A stretch of 64,000 nt of DNA from Pseudomonas koreensis (GCF_025447595.1 NZ_JAOEJU010000016.1:1-64000); one strand, 5' to 3'. Counted from the first letter of the stretch, positions 9,105 through 17,707 are shown. The notes: generated by a model not told the origin, from the sequence alone. A program made the numbers and translations.

Positions 9105-10200
9105 ATGGAAATCAACCCGATCCTGAACACCATCAAGGACCTGTCCGAGCGCTCCGAAACTATTCGGGGGTATCTTTGACTACGATCAAAAGCATGAGCG
9201 TCTGATCGAAGTCAATCGCGAGCTTGAAGATCCTGCAGTCTGGAACAAACCTGAATACGCCCAGGAACTGGGCCGCGAGCGCGCTGCGCTGGCGCAGATC
9301 GTCGATACCCTCGACGAACTGAACGGTGGCCTGGCCGATTGCCGCGAGCTGCTGGACATGGCCGTTGAAGAGAACGACGAGGGCGCGGTCAACGACGTCG
9401 TCGAAGTCCTTCAAGGTCTCGAAGAGTCCCTGTCCAAGCTCGAATTCCGCCGTATGTTCAGCCACGAGATGGACCCGAACAACGCCTACCTGGACATCCA
9501 GGCCGGTTCCGGCGGCACCGAAGCCCAGGACTGGGCCAACATCCTGCTGCGTATGTACCTGCGCTGGGCCGACAAACGCGGTTTCGACGCGACCATCATG
9601 GAGCTGTCGGCCGGTGAAGTCGCCGGCATCAAGGGTGCGACCGTGCACATCAAGGGCGAATACGCCTTTGGCTGGCTGCGTACCGAGATCGGCGTACACC
9701 GTCTGGTGCGCAAGAGCCCGTTCGACTCCGGCAACCGTCGCCACACCTCGTTCTCCGCGGTTTTCGTCTCGCCAGAGATCGACGACAAGGTGGAAATCGA
9801 AATCAACCCGGCAGACTTGCGGATCGACACCTATCGTTCCTCCGGTGCCGGTGGTCAGCACGTAAACACCACCGACTCGGCCGTACGTATCACCCACGTA
9901 CCGACCAACACCGTGGTGAGCTGCCAGAACGAGCGTTCCCAGCACGCCAACAAGGACACCGCCATGAAAATGCTGCGGGCCAAGTTGTACGAGCAGGAAA
10001 TGCAGAAGCGCAACGCGGCGTCCCAGGCGCTGGAAGACACCAAGTCGGATATCGGCTGGGGTCACCAGATCCGTTCGTACGTGCTCGATGCGTCGCGGAT
10101 CAAGGATCTGCGTACCAACATCGAACGCAGTGACTGCGACAAGGTGCTCGACGGCGACATCGACGAATACCTGGAAGCCAGCCTGAAATCGGGCCTGTAA
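9105..10200 (+). CDS. prfB: Peptide chain release factor 2, made by programmed +1 frameshift
   Basis: About 364 aa after the shift. Recognises UGA and UAA stop codons. Frame 0 begins at ATG 9105 and reads 24 codons to an in-frame TGA at 9177-9179. The slip site CGGGGGTATCTTTGAC carries a Shine-Dalgarno-like run before CTT TGA C, the classical RF2 arrangement. Reading resumes at GAC 9178 and continues to the TAA at 10198-10200. The SPF anticodon tripeptide (RKSPFDSGNRRHTSF) and the GGQ peptidyl-hydrolysis motif (SSGAGGQHVNTTDSAV) are present. This is autoregulation, not a broken gene: RF2 scarcity favours the shift. Confidence 0.97.
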
Positions 10201-10238
10201 GAAACGCAATACAGGATCGGCTGATTCAACTCGATCTC

Positions 10239-10260
10239 TGTAGGAGCCAGCCTGCTGGCG
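10239..10260. repeat. Degenerate REP half-element
   Basis: TAGGAGCCAGCCTGCTGGCG, an imperfect palindrome related to but distinct from the main REP family of this window. A similar diverged copy lies at 32709-32733. It sits between prfB and lysS. Confidence 0.5.
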
Positions 10261-10262
10261 AT

Positions 10263-10284
10263 CCCCGGGCCGAAAGGCCCGGGG
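10263..10284. other. Strong GC hairpin between prfB and lysS
   Basis: CCCCGGGCC-GAAA-GGCCCGGGG: nine perfect GC pairs closed by a GNRA-type tetraloop. No U tract follows, so it is not a standard intrinsic terminator. It may act as an RNA stability or processing element between prfB and lysS. Confidence 0.6.
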
Positions 10285-10315
10285 GCAACGAACCTGTGAT
10301 GGAATATTTAAAGAC

Positions 10316-11815
10316 ATGAGCGACCAACAACTCGACCAGGCCCTGCAACAGGAAGAAAACTCCCTGATCGCCCTGCGCAAGGAAAAGCTTGCTGCCGAGC
10401 GCGCCAAGGGCAATGCCTTCCCGAACGACTTCCGCCGCGAAAACTACTGCGAAGCACTGCAGAAACAGTACGCGGACAAGACCAAGGAAGAGCTGGCAGA
10501 GGCTGCGATCCCGGTCAAGGTTGCAGGTCGCATCATGCTCAACCGTGGCTCGTTCATGGTGATCCAGGACATGACCGGTCGCATCCAGGTCTACGTCAAC
10601 CGCAAGACCCTGTCCGAAGAAACCCTGGCCGCGGTGAAAACCTGGGACATGGGCGACATCATCGCCGCCGAAGGCACCCTGGCCCGTTCCGGCAAGGGCG
10701 ACCTGTACGTCGAGATGACCAGCGTGCGCCTGCTGACCAAATCCCTGCGCCCGCTGCCGGACAAGCACCACGGCCTGACCGACACCGAACAGCGCTACCG
10801 TCAGCGCTACGTTGACCTGATCGTCAACGAAGACGTACGTCAGACTTTCCGCGTCCGTTCGCAAGTGATCGCGCATATCCGCAGCTTCCTGATGAAGCGC
10901 GACTTCCTCGAAGTCGAAACCCCGATGCTGCAGACCATTCCTGGCGGCGCTGCAGCCAAGCCGTTCGAAACCCACCACAACGCGCTGGACATGGAAATGT
11001 TCCTGCGTATCGCGCCAGAGCTGTACCTGAAGCGTCTGGTGGTTGGCGGCTTCGAAAAAGTGTTCGAGATCAACCGCAACTTCCGTAACGAAGGCGTTTC
11101 GACTCGTCACAACCCTGAATTCACCATGTTGGAGTTCTACCAGGCTTACGCCGACTACGAAGACAACATGGACCTGACCGAAGAGCTGTTCCGCGAACTG
11201 GCGCAGCTGGTTCTGGGCAGCACCGACGTGCCGTACGGTGACAAGGTGTTCCACTTCGGCGAGCCGTTCGTGCGCCTGTCGGTGTTCGACTCGATCCTCA
11301 AGTACAACCCAGAGCTGACCGCCGATGACCTGAACGACATCGACAAGGCTCGCGCCATCGCCAAGAAGGCCGGCGCCAAGGTGCTGGGCTTCGAAGGTCT
11401 GGGCAAGCTGCAGGTGATGATTTTCGAAGAGCTGGTCGAGCACAAGCTGGAACAGCCGCACTTCATTACCCAGTACCCGTTCGAAGTGTCGCCGCTGGCC
11501 CGTCGCAACGACGACAACCCGAACGTCACCGACCGCTTCGAGCTGTTCATCGGCGGCCGTGAAATCGCCAACGCCTACTCCGAGTTGAACGACGCGGAAG
11601 ACCAGGCCGAGCGCTTCATGGCGCAGGTGGCCGACAAGGACGCCGGCGACGATGAAGCCATGCACTACGACGCCGACTTCGTTCGTGCGCTGGAGTACGG
11701 CATGCCGCCAACGGCCGGCGAAGGTATCGGCATCGACCGTCTGGTGATGCTGCTGACCAACTCCCCGTCGATCCGCGACGTGATCCTGTTCCCGCACATG
11801 CGGCCACAAGCGTAA
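10316..11815 (+). CDS. lysS: Lysyl-tRNA synthetase, class II
   Basis: 499 aa, cytoplasmic. Charges tRNA-Lys with lysine. An N-terminal OB-fold anticodon-binding domain (about 60-165, with AGRIMLNRGSFMVIQD) is followed by the class II catalytic core: motif 2 FRNEGVSTRHNPEFTMLEFY and motif 3 GIGIDRLVMLLTNS near the C terminus. The length is normal. The gene follows prfB, as in other pseudomonads and in E. coli, and is closed by a clear terminator at 11826-11855. Confidence 0.97.
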   Translation: MSDQQLDQALQQEENSLIALRKEKLAAERAKGNAFPNDFRRENYCEALQKQYADKTKEELAEAAIPVKVAGRIMLNRGSFMVIQDMTGRIQVYVNRKTLSEETLAAVKTWDMGDIIAAEGTLARSGKGDLYVEMTSVRLLTKSLRPLPDKHHGLTDTEQRYRQRYVDLIVNEDVRQTFRVRSQVIAHIRSFLMKRDFLEVETPMLQTIPGGAAAKPFETHHNALDMEMFLRIAPELYLKRLVVGGFEKVFEINRNFRNEGVSTRHNPEFTMLEFYQAYADYEDNMDLTEELFRELAQLVLGSTDVPYGDKVFHFGEPFVRLSVFDSILKYNPELTADDLNDIDKARAIAKKAGAKVLGFEGLGKLQVMIFEELVEHKLEQPHFITQYPFEVSPLARRNDDNPNVTDRFELFIGGREIANAYSELNDAEDQAERFMAQVADKDAGDDEAMHYDADFVRALEYGMPPTAGEGIGIDRLVMLLTNSPSIRDVILFPHMRPQA

Positions 11816-11825
11816 GTGTTTCAAT

Positions 11826-11855
11826 AAAAAAGCCGCCTGAAATGGGCGGCTTTTT
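11826..11855 (+). terminator. Intrinsic terminator after lysS
   Basis: AAAAAGCCGCC / GGGCGGCTTTTT stem with a short loop, ending in T5, starting 11 bases after the lysS stop. The symmetric A/T flanks could let it work on both strands. Confidence 0.9.
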
Positions 11856-11882
11856 ATTGCCTGTCTGGTACAAACGTATCAA

Positions 11883-12638
11883 ATGGTTAATTTTGAAGAA
11901 AACAACAGAGGTATGCCTGTCGTGATCGGTGCAATGGCTCAAGAGGGTGCAGCGGGAATCGCCACTGCGGTCGCTGAAAGTGTTCAGTACCAGGGCCGCA
12001 AGGCCAGCCGGCAGGGCAGCGAGCAGCGTCGGCAGGACATTCTCGATGCGGCGATGCGCATTGTCGTGCGCGACGGCGTGCGGGCCGTGCGTCACCGGGC
12101 GGTGGCCGCCGAGGCCGGTGTGCCACTGTCGGCCACCACGTATTACTTCAAGGACATCGATGACCTGCTCACCGATACCTTCGCCCAGTACGTCGAACGC
12201 AGTGCGGCCTACATGGCCAAACTGTGGATCAATAACGAAGGCCTGCTGCGCGAAATGGTGGTCAGCGGTGACGGCAGCCCGGAGTCGCGCTCGCAACTGG
12301 CCGACGATATCGCCCGGTTGATGGCTGACTACGTGCATCGGCAACTGGTCAACCGTCGCGAGCATTTGATGGCTGAACAGGCGTTCCGTCAGGAAGCACT
12401 GCTTAACCCGCGTCTGGCGGAACTGGTGCGTTCCCATCAGCAGATTCTGTTGCAGGGCACCTGCCAGTTGTTCCAGGTATTGGGCTCGCGCGAACCGCAG
12501 CAGGATGCCAAGGTGTTGACGGCGATTATCGGACGGATGGAATATCAGGGCCTGCTCAACGACGCCGAGCCTTTGGCCGAAGAGGACATGCTCGGCATTC
12601 TGACGCGCTATATGCACCTGGTACTGGCGTCGGTGTAA
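11883..12638 (+). CDS. TetR/AcrR-family transcriptional regulator
   Basis: Up to 251 aa. N-terminal TetR DNA-binding domain (QDILDAAMRIVVRDGVRAVRHRAVAAEAGVPLSATTYYFKDIDDLL); the helix-turn-helix ends in the TTYYFKD recognition helix. The C-terminal ligand domain is not recognisable by eye. Later in-frame starts (ATG 11913, GTG 11922 or ATG 11934) are possible because none has a strong ribosome binding site; AGAGG at 11907-11911 fits GTG 11922 best by spacing. The position after lysS matches the PAO1 neighbourhood (PA3699 by memory). Ligand and targets are unknown. Confidence 0.85.
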   Translation: MVNFEENNRGMPVVIGAMAQEGAAGIATAVAESVQYQGRKASRQGSEQRRQDILDAAMRIVVRDGVRAVRHRAVAAEAGVPLSATTYYFKDIDDLLTDTFAQYVERSAAYMAKLWINNEGLLREMVVSGDGSPESRSQLADDIARLMADYVHRQLVNRREHLMAEQAFRQEALLNPRLAELVRSHQQILLQGTCQLFQVLGSREPQQDAKVLTAIIGRMEYQGLLNDAEPLAEEDMLGILTRYMHLVLASV

Positions 12639-12648
12639 CGCAATCCCC

Positions 12649-12738
12649 TGTGGGAGCGAGCTTGCTCGCGATTGCGATCTGTCATTCAAAGTCTTCATTG
12701 GCTGACACTCCGCCATCGCGAGCAAGCTCGCTCCCACA
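12649..12738. repeat. REP doublet (REPIN)
   Basis: Two inverted REP arms, GGGAGCGAGCTTGCTCGC and its complement, with TGTGGG at the outer ends; 90 bases overall. Lies between the TetR gene and the next lipoprotein gene. Confidence 0.9.
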
Positions 12739-12773
12739 GGTTCGCTGGTGAGTTCGGGTCTAGGGAGTGTCGA

Positions 12774-13328
12774 ATGAAAGCCTGGCGTGGCGTGCTGATC
12801 GCCTTGTCGTTCCTGCTGCTCAGCGGATGTCTGGTGACCTTCCGCGAGCCGCTGCCCGCCAGTGAACCGGCGCCCAAGGGCCTGCTCGGCCAATGGTCGA
12901 GCACCAATGCCTGGGGCGAGCCGATGAATCTGGAGCTGACGCGTCTGGGCAACGACCGCTATCAGGCGGTTGCGTACTTCAAAGCCAAACCCCGCGAGCG
13001 TGAAGCCTATCCGTTCACGGTGTCGCGCCACGGCAACCGCTGGTATCTGTCGGCGAAGGTGCCGGCGCAATATGGCGGGCACTTCACCATCGCCGGTTTC
13101 GAGATCACCGACAAGCGCGAGCTGGTGATCTACTACCTCGACCTAGAACAGATCAACCAGGCCATCGCCCAGAAGACCCTCGACGGCCAGGGTTTCCAGA
13201 CCGATGACGGCGAGGGCGTGCAGGTCGACAGCCCGCTTGAAAAGGTCTTTGCTTACCTCGACGACCCGGCCAATTCCGACGTTTTCGTCGAAGCGGCGCG
13301 CTATCAGCATCAGGCCAAAGCCAAATAA
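12774..13328 (+). CDS. Predicted lipoprotein of unknown function
   Basis: 184 aa. Starts at ATG 12774 (MKAWRGVLIALSFLLLSGC), a clean lipoprotein signal with the lipobox LLSGC. An upstream extension in the same frame runs through the REP element and is not credible. The mature part contains LGQWSSTNAWGEPMNLELTRLGNDRYQAV, which resembles small beta-barrel lipid or ligand-binding folds, but I do not recognise a family. The next gene starts 33 bases later and the two probably share a transcript. Confidence 0.8.
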   Translation: MKAWRGVLIALSFLLLSGCLVTFREPLPASEPAPKGLLGQWSSTNAWGEPMNLELTRLGNDRYQAVAYFKAKPREREAYPFTVSRHGNRWYLSAKVPAQYGGHFTIAGFEITDKRELVIYYLDLEQINQAIAQKTLDGQGFQTDDGEGVQVDSPLEKVFAYLDDPANSDVFVEAARYQHQAKAK

Positions 13329-13361
13329 TTCAGTTCGTCACGTTTTCTACAGGAGTTTCGG

Positions 13362-14639
13362 GTGGACGATTACCAGCAGACGATACGCATTCTGTCCGAT
13401 CGCATAGTGCTGGCGCAGACGCCGATCCGCGTGCTCGACGCGGTCAAGTGGGACGAGAACATCCGCAAGGGTTTCCTCAAGGCCAAGGGCAAGGAATTGC
13501 CGGCGGTGGATCGCGACTACTACCTCAACCGGCCGCTGTCCTTCGATTCGAGCAAGGTGAAGCTGGAGTTCCAGAACATCGAACGGGACATCACCCGCCA
13601 GCTCGGCCAGTTCAACCCGGTGGGCCAGATCATGCGCCGCATGTGCAAGGAATACCGGATGGTGGTGCGCATGCTCGAAGCGCGCGGCACCGAGGATTTC
13701 GGCCTGATTTCCCAGGAACTGTACGGCGCCGCGTCCGATGCGTTCCACGCCGGTGACCCGACCCTGGCCGACCTCGGCCTGATGATGTCGGATTACCTGA
13801 ACAACATCGACGGCCGTGGCGACCTGAAGGACGAACCGAAGATCCTCACCGCCAAGGACGCCGTGCACCTGCTGCAAACCCGCCTGAACAAGGTGTTCGG
13901 CGAGGCCGAGGAAACCATCCGCGTGTTTGAGTCCGACGGCATCGTCGCGGACGCGGCGGCGGGCGCCGATTACATCAAGATCCGCACCGACGCGATGTTC
14001 AACGACCGTGACGTGCGCGCGCTGGAAGTCCACGAAGGCCTGGTGCACGTCGGCACCACGCTCAACGGTCTTAACCAGCCGATCTGCACTTTCCTGTCCA
14101 AGGGCCCGCCCTCGTCGACCGTGACTCAGGAAGGCCTGGCGATCCTGATGGAAATCATCACCTTCGCCTCTTACCCGAGCCGCCTGCGCAAACTGACCAA
14201 CCGCACCCGCGCCATTCACATGGTCGAGGAGGGCGCGGACTTCCTGCAGATCTTCGAGTTCTTCCGCGAGCAGGGCTTCGAAATGGCGGAAAGCTACGGC
14301 AACGCCAGTCGGGTTTTCCGCGGATCGACGCCGACCGGTCTGCCATTCACCAAAGACTTGTCCTACCTCAAGGGCTTCATCATGGTTTACAACTACATTC
14401 AGTTGGCCGTGCGCAAGGGCAAGCTCGAGCAGATCCCGTTGCTGTTCTGCGGCAAGACTACGCTTGAGGACATGCGAACCCTGCGTCAGTTGGTGGACGA
14501 GGGCCTGGTGGTGCCGCCCAAGTACTTGCCGGACCAGTTCCGCGACATGAACGCGTTGTCGGCGTGGATGTGCTTCTCCAACTTCCTCAATCACTTGAGC
14601 CTGGACCGGATCGAGGCGGATTACTCCAATATCCTTTGA
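13362..14639 (+). CDS. Flavohemoglobin expression-modulating QEGLA motif protein family
   Basis: 425 aa, GTG start with AGGAG upstream (13351-13355). Contains the eponymous motif in SSTVTQEGLAILMEI. HEGLVHVGTTLNG upstream and HMVEEGADFLQIFEFFREQG downstream are the sort of His/Glu-rich helices seen in metal-dependent peptidases. The family is named from an effect on flavohemoglobin expression; its biochemical activity is not firmly known to me. No signal peptide is visible, so it is probably cytoplasmic. Confidence 0.85.
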   Translation: MDDYQQTIRILSDRIVLAQTPIRVLDAVKWDENIRKGFLKAKGKELPAVDRDYYLNRPLSFDSSKVKLEFQNIERDITRQLGQFNPVGQIMRRMCKEYRMVVRMLEARGTEDFGLISQELYGAASDAFHAGDPTLADLGLMMSDYLNNIDGRGDLKDEPKILTAKDAVHLLQTRLNKVFGEAEETIRVFESDGIVADAAAGADYIKIRTDAMFNDRDVRALEVHEGLVHVGTTLNGLNQPICTFLSKGPPSSTVTQEGLAILMEIITFASYPSRLRKLTNRTRAIHMVEEGADFLQIFEFFREQGFEMAESYGNASRVFRGSTPTGLPFTKDLSYLKGFIMVYNYIQLAVRKGKLEQIPLLFCGKTTLEDMRTLRQLVDEGLVVPPKYLPDQFRDMNALSAWMCFSNFLNHLSLDRIEADYSNIL

Positions 14640-14655
14640 ACTCGATGATGTTCTT

Positions 14656-14745
14656 TGTGGGAGCGAGCTTGCTCGCGAAGGCGGTGTGCCAAGCAACGCG
14701 TGAGTTGAATGTTAGATAGCATTCGCGAGCAAGCTCGCTCCCACA
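14656..14745. repeat. REP doublet (REPIN)
   Basis: Inverted pair of REP arms, TGTGGG outermost, 90 bases overall, between the QEGLA gene and the hydrolase gene. Confidence 0.9.
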
Positions 14746-14786
14746 TTGGAATGCATTCCCACCCTGTTTTCGCGAGGTTTCACCGG

Positions 14787-15701
14787 ATGAGAATCCTCGG
14801 CATCCTTTGCCTGCTCCTGACCCTCGGCGGTTGCAGCTCGTTGCTGTTCTACCCCGAGCCCGGCCAGTTGTTCACCCCGGAAAAGGCCAAGCTCGAATAC
14901 CGCACCGTCACCCTGACCACCGCCGACGGCCTCAAGCTGAACGCCTGGTGGCTGCCGGCCAAGCCCGGGGTCGAGGTCAAGGGCACGGTGCTGCACTTGC
15001 ACGGCAACGGCGGCAACCTGCCGATGCACCTGGGCGGAAGCTGGTGGTTGCCGAAAAACGGCTATCAAGTGCTGCTGGTGGACTATCGTGGTTACGGCTT
15101 GTCCGAAGGCGAACCGAGCCTGCCGGCGATCTATCAGGACATCGATGCCGCGTTTGCCTGGCTGGACAAGGCGCCGGAAGCCAAAGGCAAACCGCTGGTG
15201 CTGCTGGGCCAGAGCCTCGGCGGAGCGATGGCGGTGCATTGGCTTGTGCAACATCCGGAAAGACAAAAACAGCTCAAGGCCCTGGTGCTCGACGGCGTGC
15301 CCGCCAGTTACCGCAGCGTCGGCCAATACGCCCTCAGCACCTCATGGCTGACTTGGCCATTTCAGGTGCCGCTGTCGTGGCTGGTGCCGGACGGCGACAG
15401 TGCGATCAACGCGATGCCGCAGCTCAACGGTGTGCCGAAACTGATCTTCCATAGCCTCGACGATCCGCTGGTGCCCCTTTCCAACGGCATCCGTCTGTAT
15501 CAAGCTGCGCCGCCACCGCGCGTGCTGCAACTGACCCGGGGCGGGCATGTGCAGACCTTCGGCGACCCGGTCTGGCGTCAGGTGATGCTGCGCTACCTCG
15601 ACGATCCCGAACACTTCAACGGCCTGCGCCGCCTCGGCGAGATCCCGAATTATCCGACACCCCCGAATTCTGAAGACGAACCACCAGAGAGTCCGCAATG
15701 A
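14787..15701 (+). CDS. Alpha/beta hydrolase lipoprotein
   Basis: 304 aa. Starts at ATG 14787 (MRILGILCLLLTLGGC), a lipoprotein signal with lipobox LGGC; the longer frame would translate a REP arm. Serine-hydrolase features: oxyanion-side LHLHGNGGN, nucleophile elbow GQSLGG, acid HSLDDPLVP and a late His in RGGHVQTF. Similar to the bacterial alpha/beta hydrolases related to eukaryotic ABHD13/Bem46. The substrate is unknown. It overlaps the next gene by four bases (ATGA). Confidence 0.85.
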   Translation: MRILGILCLLLTLGGCSSLLFYPEPGQLFTPEKAKLEYRTVTLTTADGLKLNAWWLPAKPGVEVKGTVLHLHGNGGNLPMHLGGSWWLPKNGYQVLLVDYRGYGLSEGEPSLPAIYQDIDAAFAWLDKAPEAKGKPLVLLGQSLGGAMAVHWLVQHPERQKQLKALVLDGVPASYRSVGQYALSTSWLTWPFQVPLSWLVPDGDSAINAMPQLNGVPKLIFHSLDDPLVPLSNGIRLYQAAPPPRVLQLTRGGHVQTFGDPVWRQVMLRYLDDPEHFNGLRRLGEIPNYPTPPNSEDEPPESPQ

Positions 15702-16027
15702 GTGAAGAACGTAACGCCATCCCGCTGATCATCACCGGCATCTGCAGCATCCTCGGCACCGTCGGTGCCCTGTGGTACTACGGCTACCTGCACTTCGCCA
15801 AGCCCGAGGATGCGTTGCTGCTCAACGAATTCACCATGCTCAAGACCATTCCCGGCGAAGACTACAAAGTCTCCCTGACCCCGGCGCCGCAAGTGGCGCA
15901 GTGCATCGATGGCGTGCTGGTGCTGTTCGACACCGAACAGAAAGGCCTGACCGGGGTGCTGGTCAACAGCCAGAAAAAGGCTGTGCGCTGCATGGGCCAG
16001 GAGACGCCGCAAAAGCTTGAGGAATAA
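15698..16027 (+). CDS. Small single-span membrane protein, unknown function
   Basis: 109 aa. One hydrophobic segment at about residues 8-29 (IPLIITGICSILGTVGALWYYG), then a soluble domain with two cysteines (AQCIDGVLVLF and VRCMGQ) that could form a disulfide if periplasmic. The start overlaps the stop of the hydrolase lipoprotein by four bases, so the two are probably translated together and may act in the same envelope compartment. No family recognised. Confidence 0.75.
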   Translation: MSEERNAIPLIITGICSILGTVGALWYYGYLHFAKPEDALLLNEFTMLKTIPGEDYKVSLTPAPQVAQCIDGVLVLFDTEQKGLTGVLVNSQKKAVRCMGQETPQKLEE

Positions 16028-16038
16028 TTCAGTTTCCA

Positions 16039-16127
16039 TGTGGGAGCGAGCTTGCTCGCGATGGCGGTGGGCCAGTCAAAAAATTGCTGACTGAAAGGAC
16101 GCTATCGCGAGCAAGCTCGCTCCCACA
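16039..16127. repeat. REP doublet (REPIN)
   Basis: Inverted REP arms with TGTGGG outermost, 89 bases, in the convergent intergenic region before the shared terminator. Confidence 0.9.
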
Positions 16128-16141
16128 GAGTTCCGGTCAAA

Positions 16142-16175
16142 AAAAGCCCCGCCTGATCACTCAGGCGGGGCTTTT
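16142..16175. terminator. Bidirectional intrinsic terminator
   Basis: AAAAGCCCCGCCTGA-TCAC-TCAGGCGGGGCTTTT: a 15-base perfect stem with A and T flanks, placed between two convergent genes, so it can stop transcription from both sides. Confidence 0.93.
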
Positions 16176-16193
16176 CATTTGTTGCTCAGCACA

Positions 16194-16988
16194 TCAGTGC
16201 GCGGTCGAGCTCACGGCGGAGCGCGGCACGACTGGCTGATTGTCGTTGGAAATGGTCACTTCCACCCGACGGTTCATCGCACGGCCCGAGACACTGCCGT
16301 TATCCGCGACCGGGTATTCCTTGCCGTAACCCTGGGCGACGATGCGCGATGGGTCGACGCCCATCTTGATCAGTGCAACCTGCACCGAAGTCGCACGACG
16401 CTCGGACAGCGACTGGTTGTAGTTCGCTGCGCCAGTGCTGTCGGTGTAGCCCTCGACGATCACTTTGCGATCAGGGTTTTCCTGGAGGAATTGCGCCAGT
16501 TTGTTGATGTTCACCAGACCGCTGGATTTCAGGTCGGCCTTGTTGGTGGCGAACAGCACGTCACCGAAGGTCACCAAAGTACCGCGATCGGTCTGCTTGG
16601 CGTTGAGGCTGTCCTGCAGCTGTTTGATCTGCTGATCGCGAGCATCCAGACGGGCCTGGGCACGTTGGGCGGCGGCGTTCTTCAGGTTGTTTTCAGCGGT
16701 ACGCAGGGCGATGGTCTGCTTGGCCACTTCCACGCGCTGGTTGGTCAGATAGGCCAGTTGGTCGACCTTGTGCTGGTCTTCCTTGTCCAGATAAGCCTTG
16801 TCGGCCTTGTCCAGGTAATCACTGGCATCCTTGGTTTCCAGCGCCGCGACTTTACTGGCCTGCGGGTTGGCTTGCAGGCCGGCGTAGTTGGTGCGTGCCT
16901 GTTCCAGGTTCGGGTTCGGCGGCGTCGAGCAGGCAGCCAGGGCAACGCTTGCGGCCAGGAGAGCGGGGATCATCAGTTGTTTACGCAT
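16194..16988 (-). CDS. lptF: OmpA-family lipoprotein, LptF-like
   Basis: 264 aa. Lipoprotein signal (MRKQLMIPALLAASVALAAC). An alpha-helical DUF4398-like N-terminal domain follows, then a C-terminal OmpA peptidoglycan-binding domain (about 135-255) with VEGYTDSTGAANYNQSLSERRA and AMNRRVEV. Matches PAO1 LptF (PA3692) by architecture and neighbours; that protein is AlgU-controlled and linked to envelope stress survival. It follows the small DUF4398 gene with a 55-base gap and probably shares its AlgU-type promoter. Confidence 0.9.
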   Translation of the reverse strand: MRKQLMIPALLAASVALAACSTPPNPNLEQARTNYAGLQANPQASKVAALETKDASDYLDKADKAYLDKEDQHKVDQLAYLTNQRVEVAKQTIALRTAENNLKNAAAQRAQARLDARDQQIKQLQDSLNAKQTDRGTLVTFGDVLFATNKADLKSSGLVNINKLAQFLQENPDRKVIVEGYTDSTGAANYNQSLSERRATSVQVALIKMGVDPSRIVAQGYGKEYPVADNGSVSGRAMNRRVEVTISNDNQPVVPRSAVSSTAH

Positions 16989-17043
16989 AATCGTTCGTCC
17001 TTTCTATCGATAAGAGTTTCAGCCTTGCGGTCGGGATGCGCGC

Positions 17044-17448
17044 TTACTGCACGGTGCGCTGACTTTCCTGACGCAGTTCCTGAACACCTTTCTGGGAATC
17101 CTTCACAGCTTGTTCGGCTTTCATCGCCTGAGCCTTGCGTTCAGCGACGCGGGCGTCCCACTCGGCTTGTTCGGACAATGTGCGAGCCTCGTCATACTTC
17201 TTGTCGTGCATGGCGATTTCGGCTTGTTTGAGCTTGTCCTGGGCCTGCTTCATCTCGACGGCGGCGAATTCGGTACCGCCGGCGCTGACCGCACTGTTGA
17301 CCGCCGATTGAGTCACGGCGTACTGCTCGGTCGGTGGATTGCCGGCGCAACCGGCCAGCACGAAGCTGGTGCCGATGGCGAGAGCGGCCAGTTTCAGACC
17401 GCGCAGGTGGGAAAACGATGTTTGGGTTTTCATGGTCTTCAACTCCAT
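17044..17448 (-). CDS. DUF4398-domain lipoprotein (PA3691-like)
   Basis: 134 aa from ATG 17448 (AGGAG seven bases upstream), or 129 aa from ATG 17433 (GGAG nine upstream); both keep the lipoprotein signal ending ALAIGTSFVLAGC. The mature part is a charged helical repeat region with AQDKLKQAEIAMHDKKYDEARTLSEQAEWDARVAERKAQ, like the N-terminal half of the neighbouring OmpA-like lipoprotein but without the OmpA domain. First gene of a two-gene unit behind an AlgU-type promoter at 17551-17578. Confidence 0.85.
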   Translation of the reverse strand: MELKTMKTQTSFSHLRGLKLAALAIGTSFVLAGCAGNPPTEQYAVTQSAVNSAVSAGGTEFAAVEMKQAQDKLKQAEIAMHDKKYDEARTLSEQAEWDARVAERKAQAMKAEQAVKDSQKGVQELRQESQRTVQ

Positions 17449-17550
17449 TGTTTAACTCCTTGGAAGCTTCGAAATCCATCCTGGTAGCGGAGCCGCAACC
17501 GTCATGTGCAAGTGCGTTTTGAAACGCTCGTTCCAGGCGTGGTTACCTGT

Positions 17551-17578
17551 TCCGACCGAAGGCATTTTTCAAAAGTTC
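17551..17578 (-). promoter_or_regulatory. AlgU (sigma-E type) promoter of the lipoprotein operon
   Basis: On the minus strand GAACTT, a 17-base spacer, then TCGGA. This fits the AlgU consensus GAACTT-N16/17-TCTGA with one mismatch in the -10. It lies about 100 bases upstream of the DUF4398 start. AlgU dependence of the PA3691-lptF unit in P. aeruginosa is established knowledge as I recall it, so context and sequence agree. Confidence 0.72.
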
Positions 17579-17707
17579 AGAAAAGATGGCTCATCGCCAA
17601 AAAATATTCTGACCGAATGGACAGGGCTCTAAACCGGGAACTTTGGCGGGGGAGAGTGGTACGCGCGGGGTAATAAAACGTACGATTTTGAGTTTGAACA
17701 CAGTCAA

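Noticed and set aside
9105..9179. prfB as a frameshifted pseudogene
   Set aside because: The shift site matches the universal RF2 programmed frameshift and the rest of the gene is intact.
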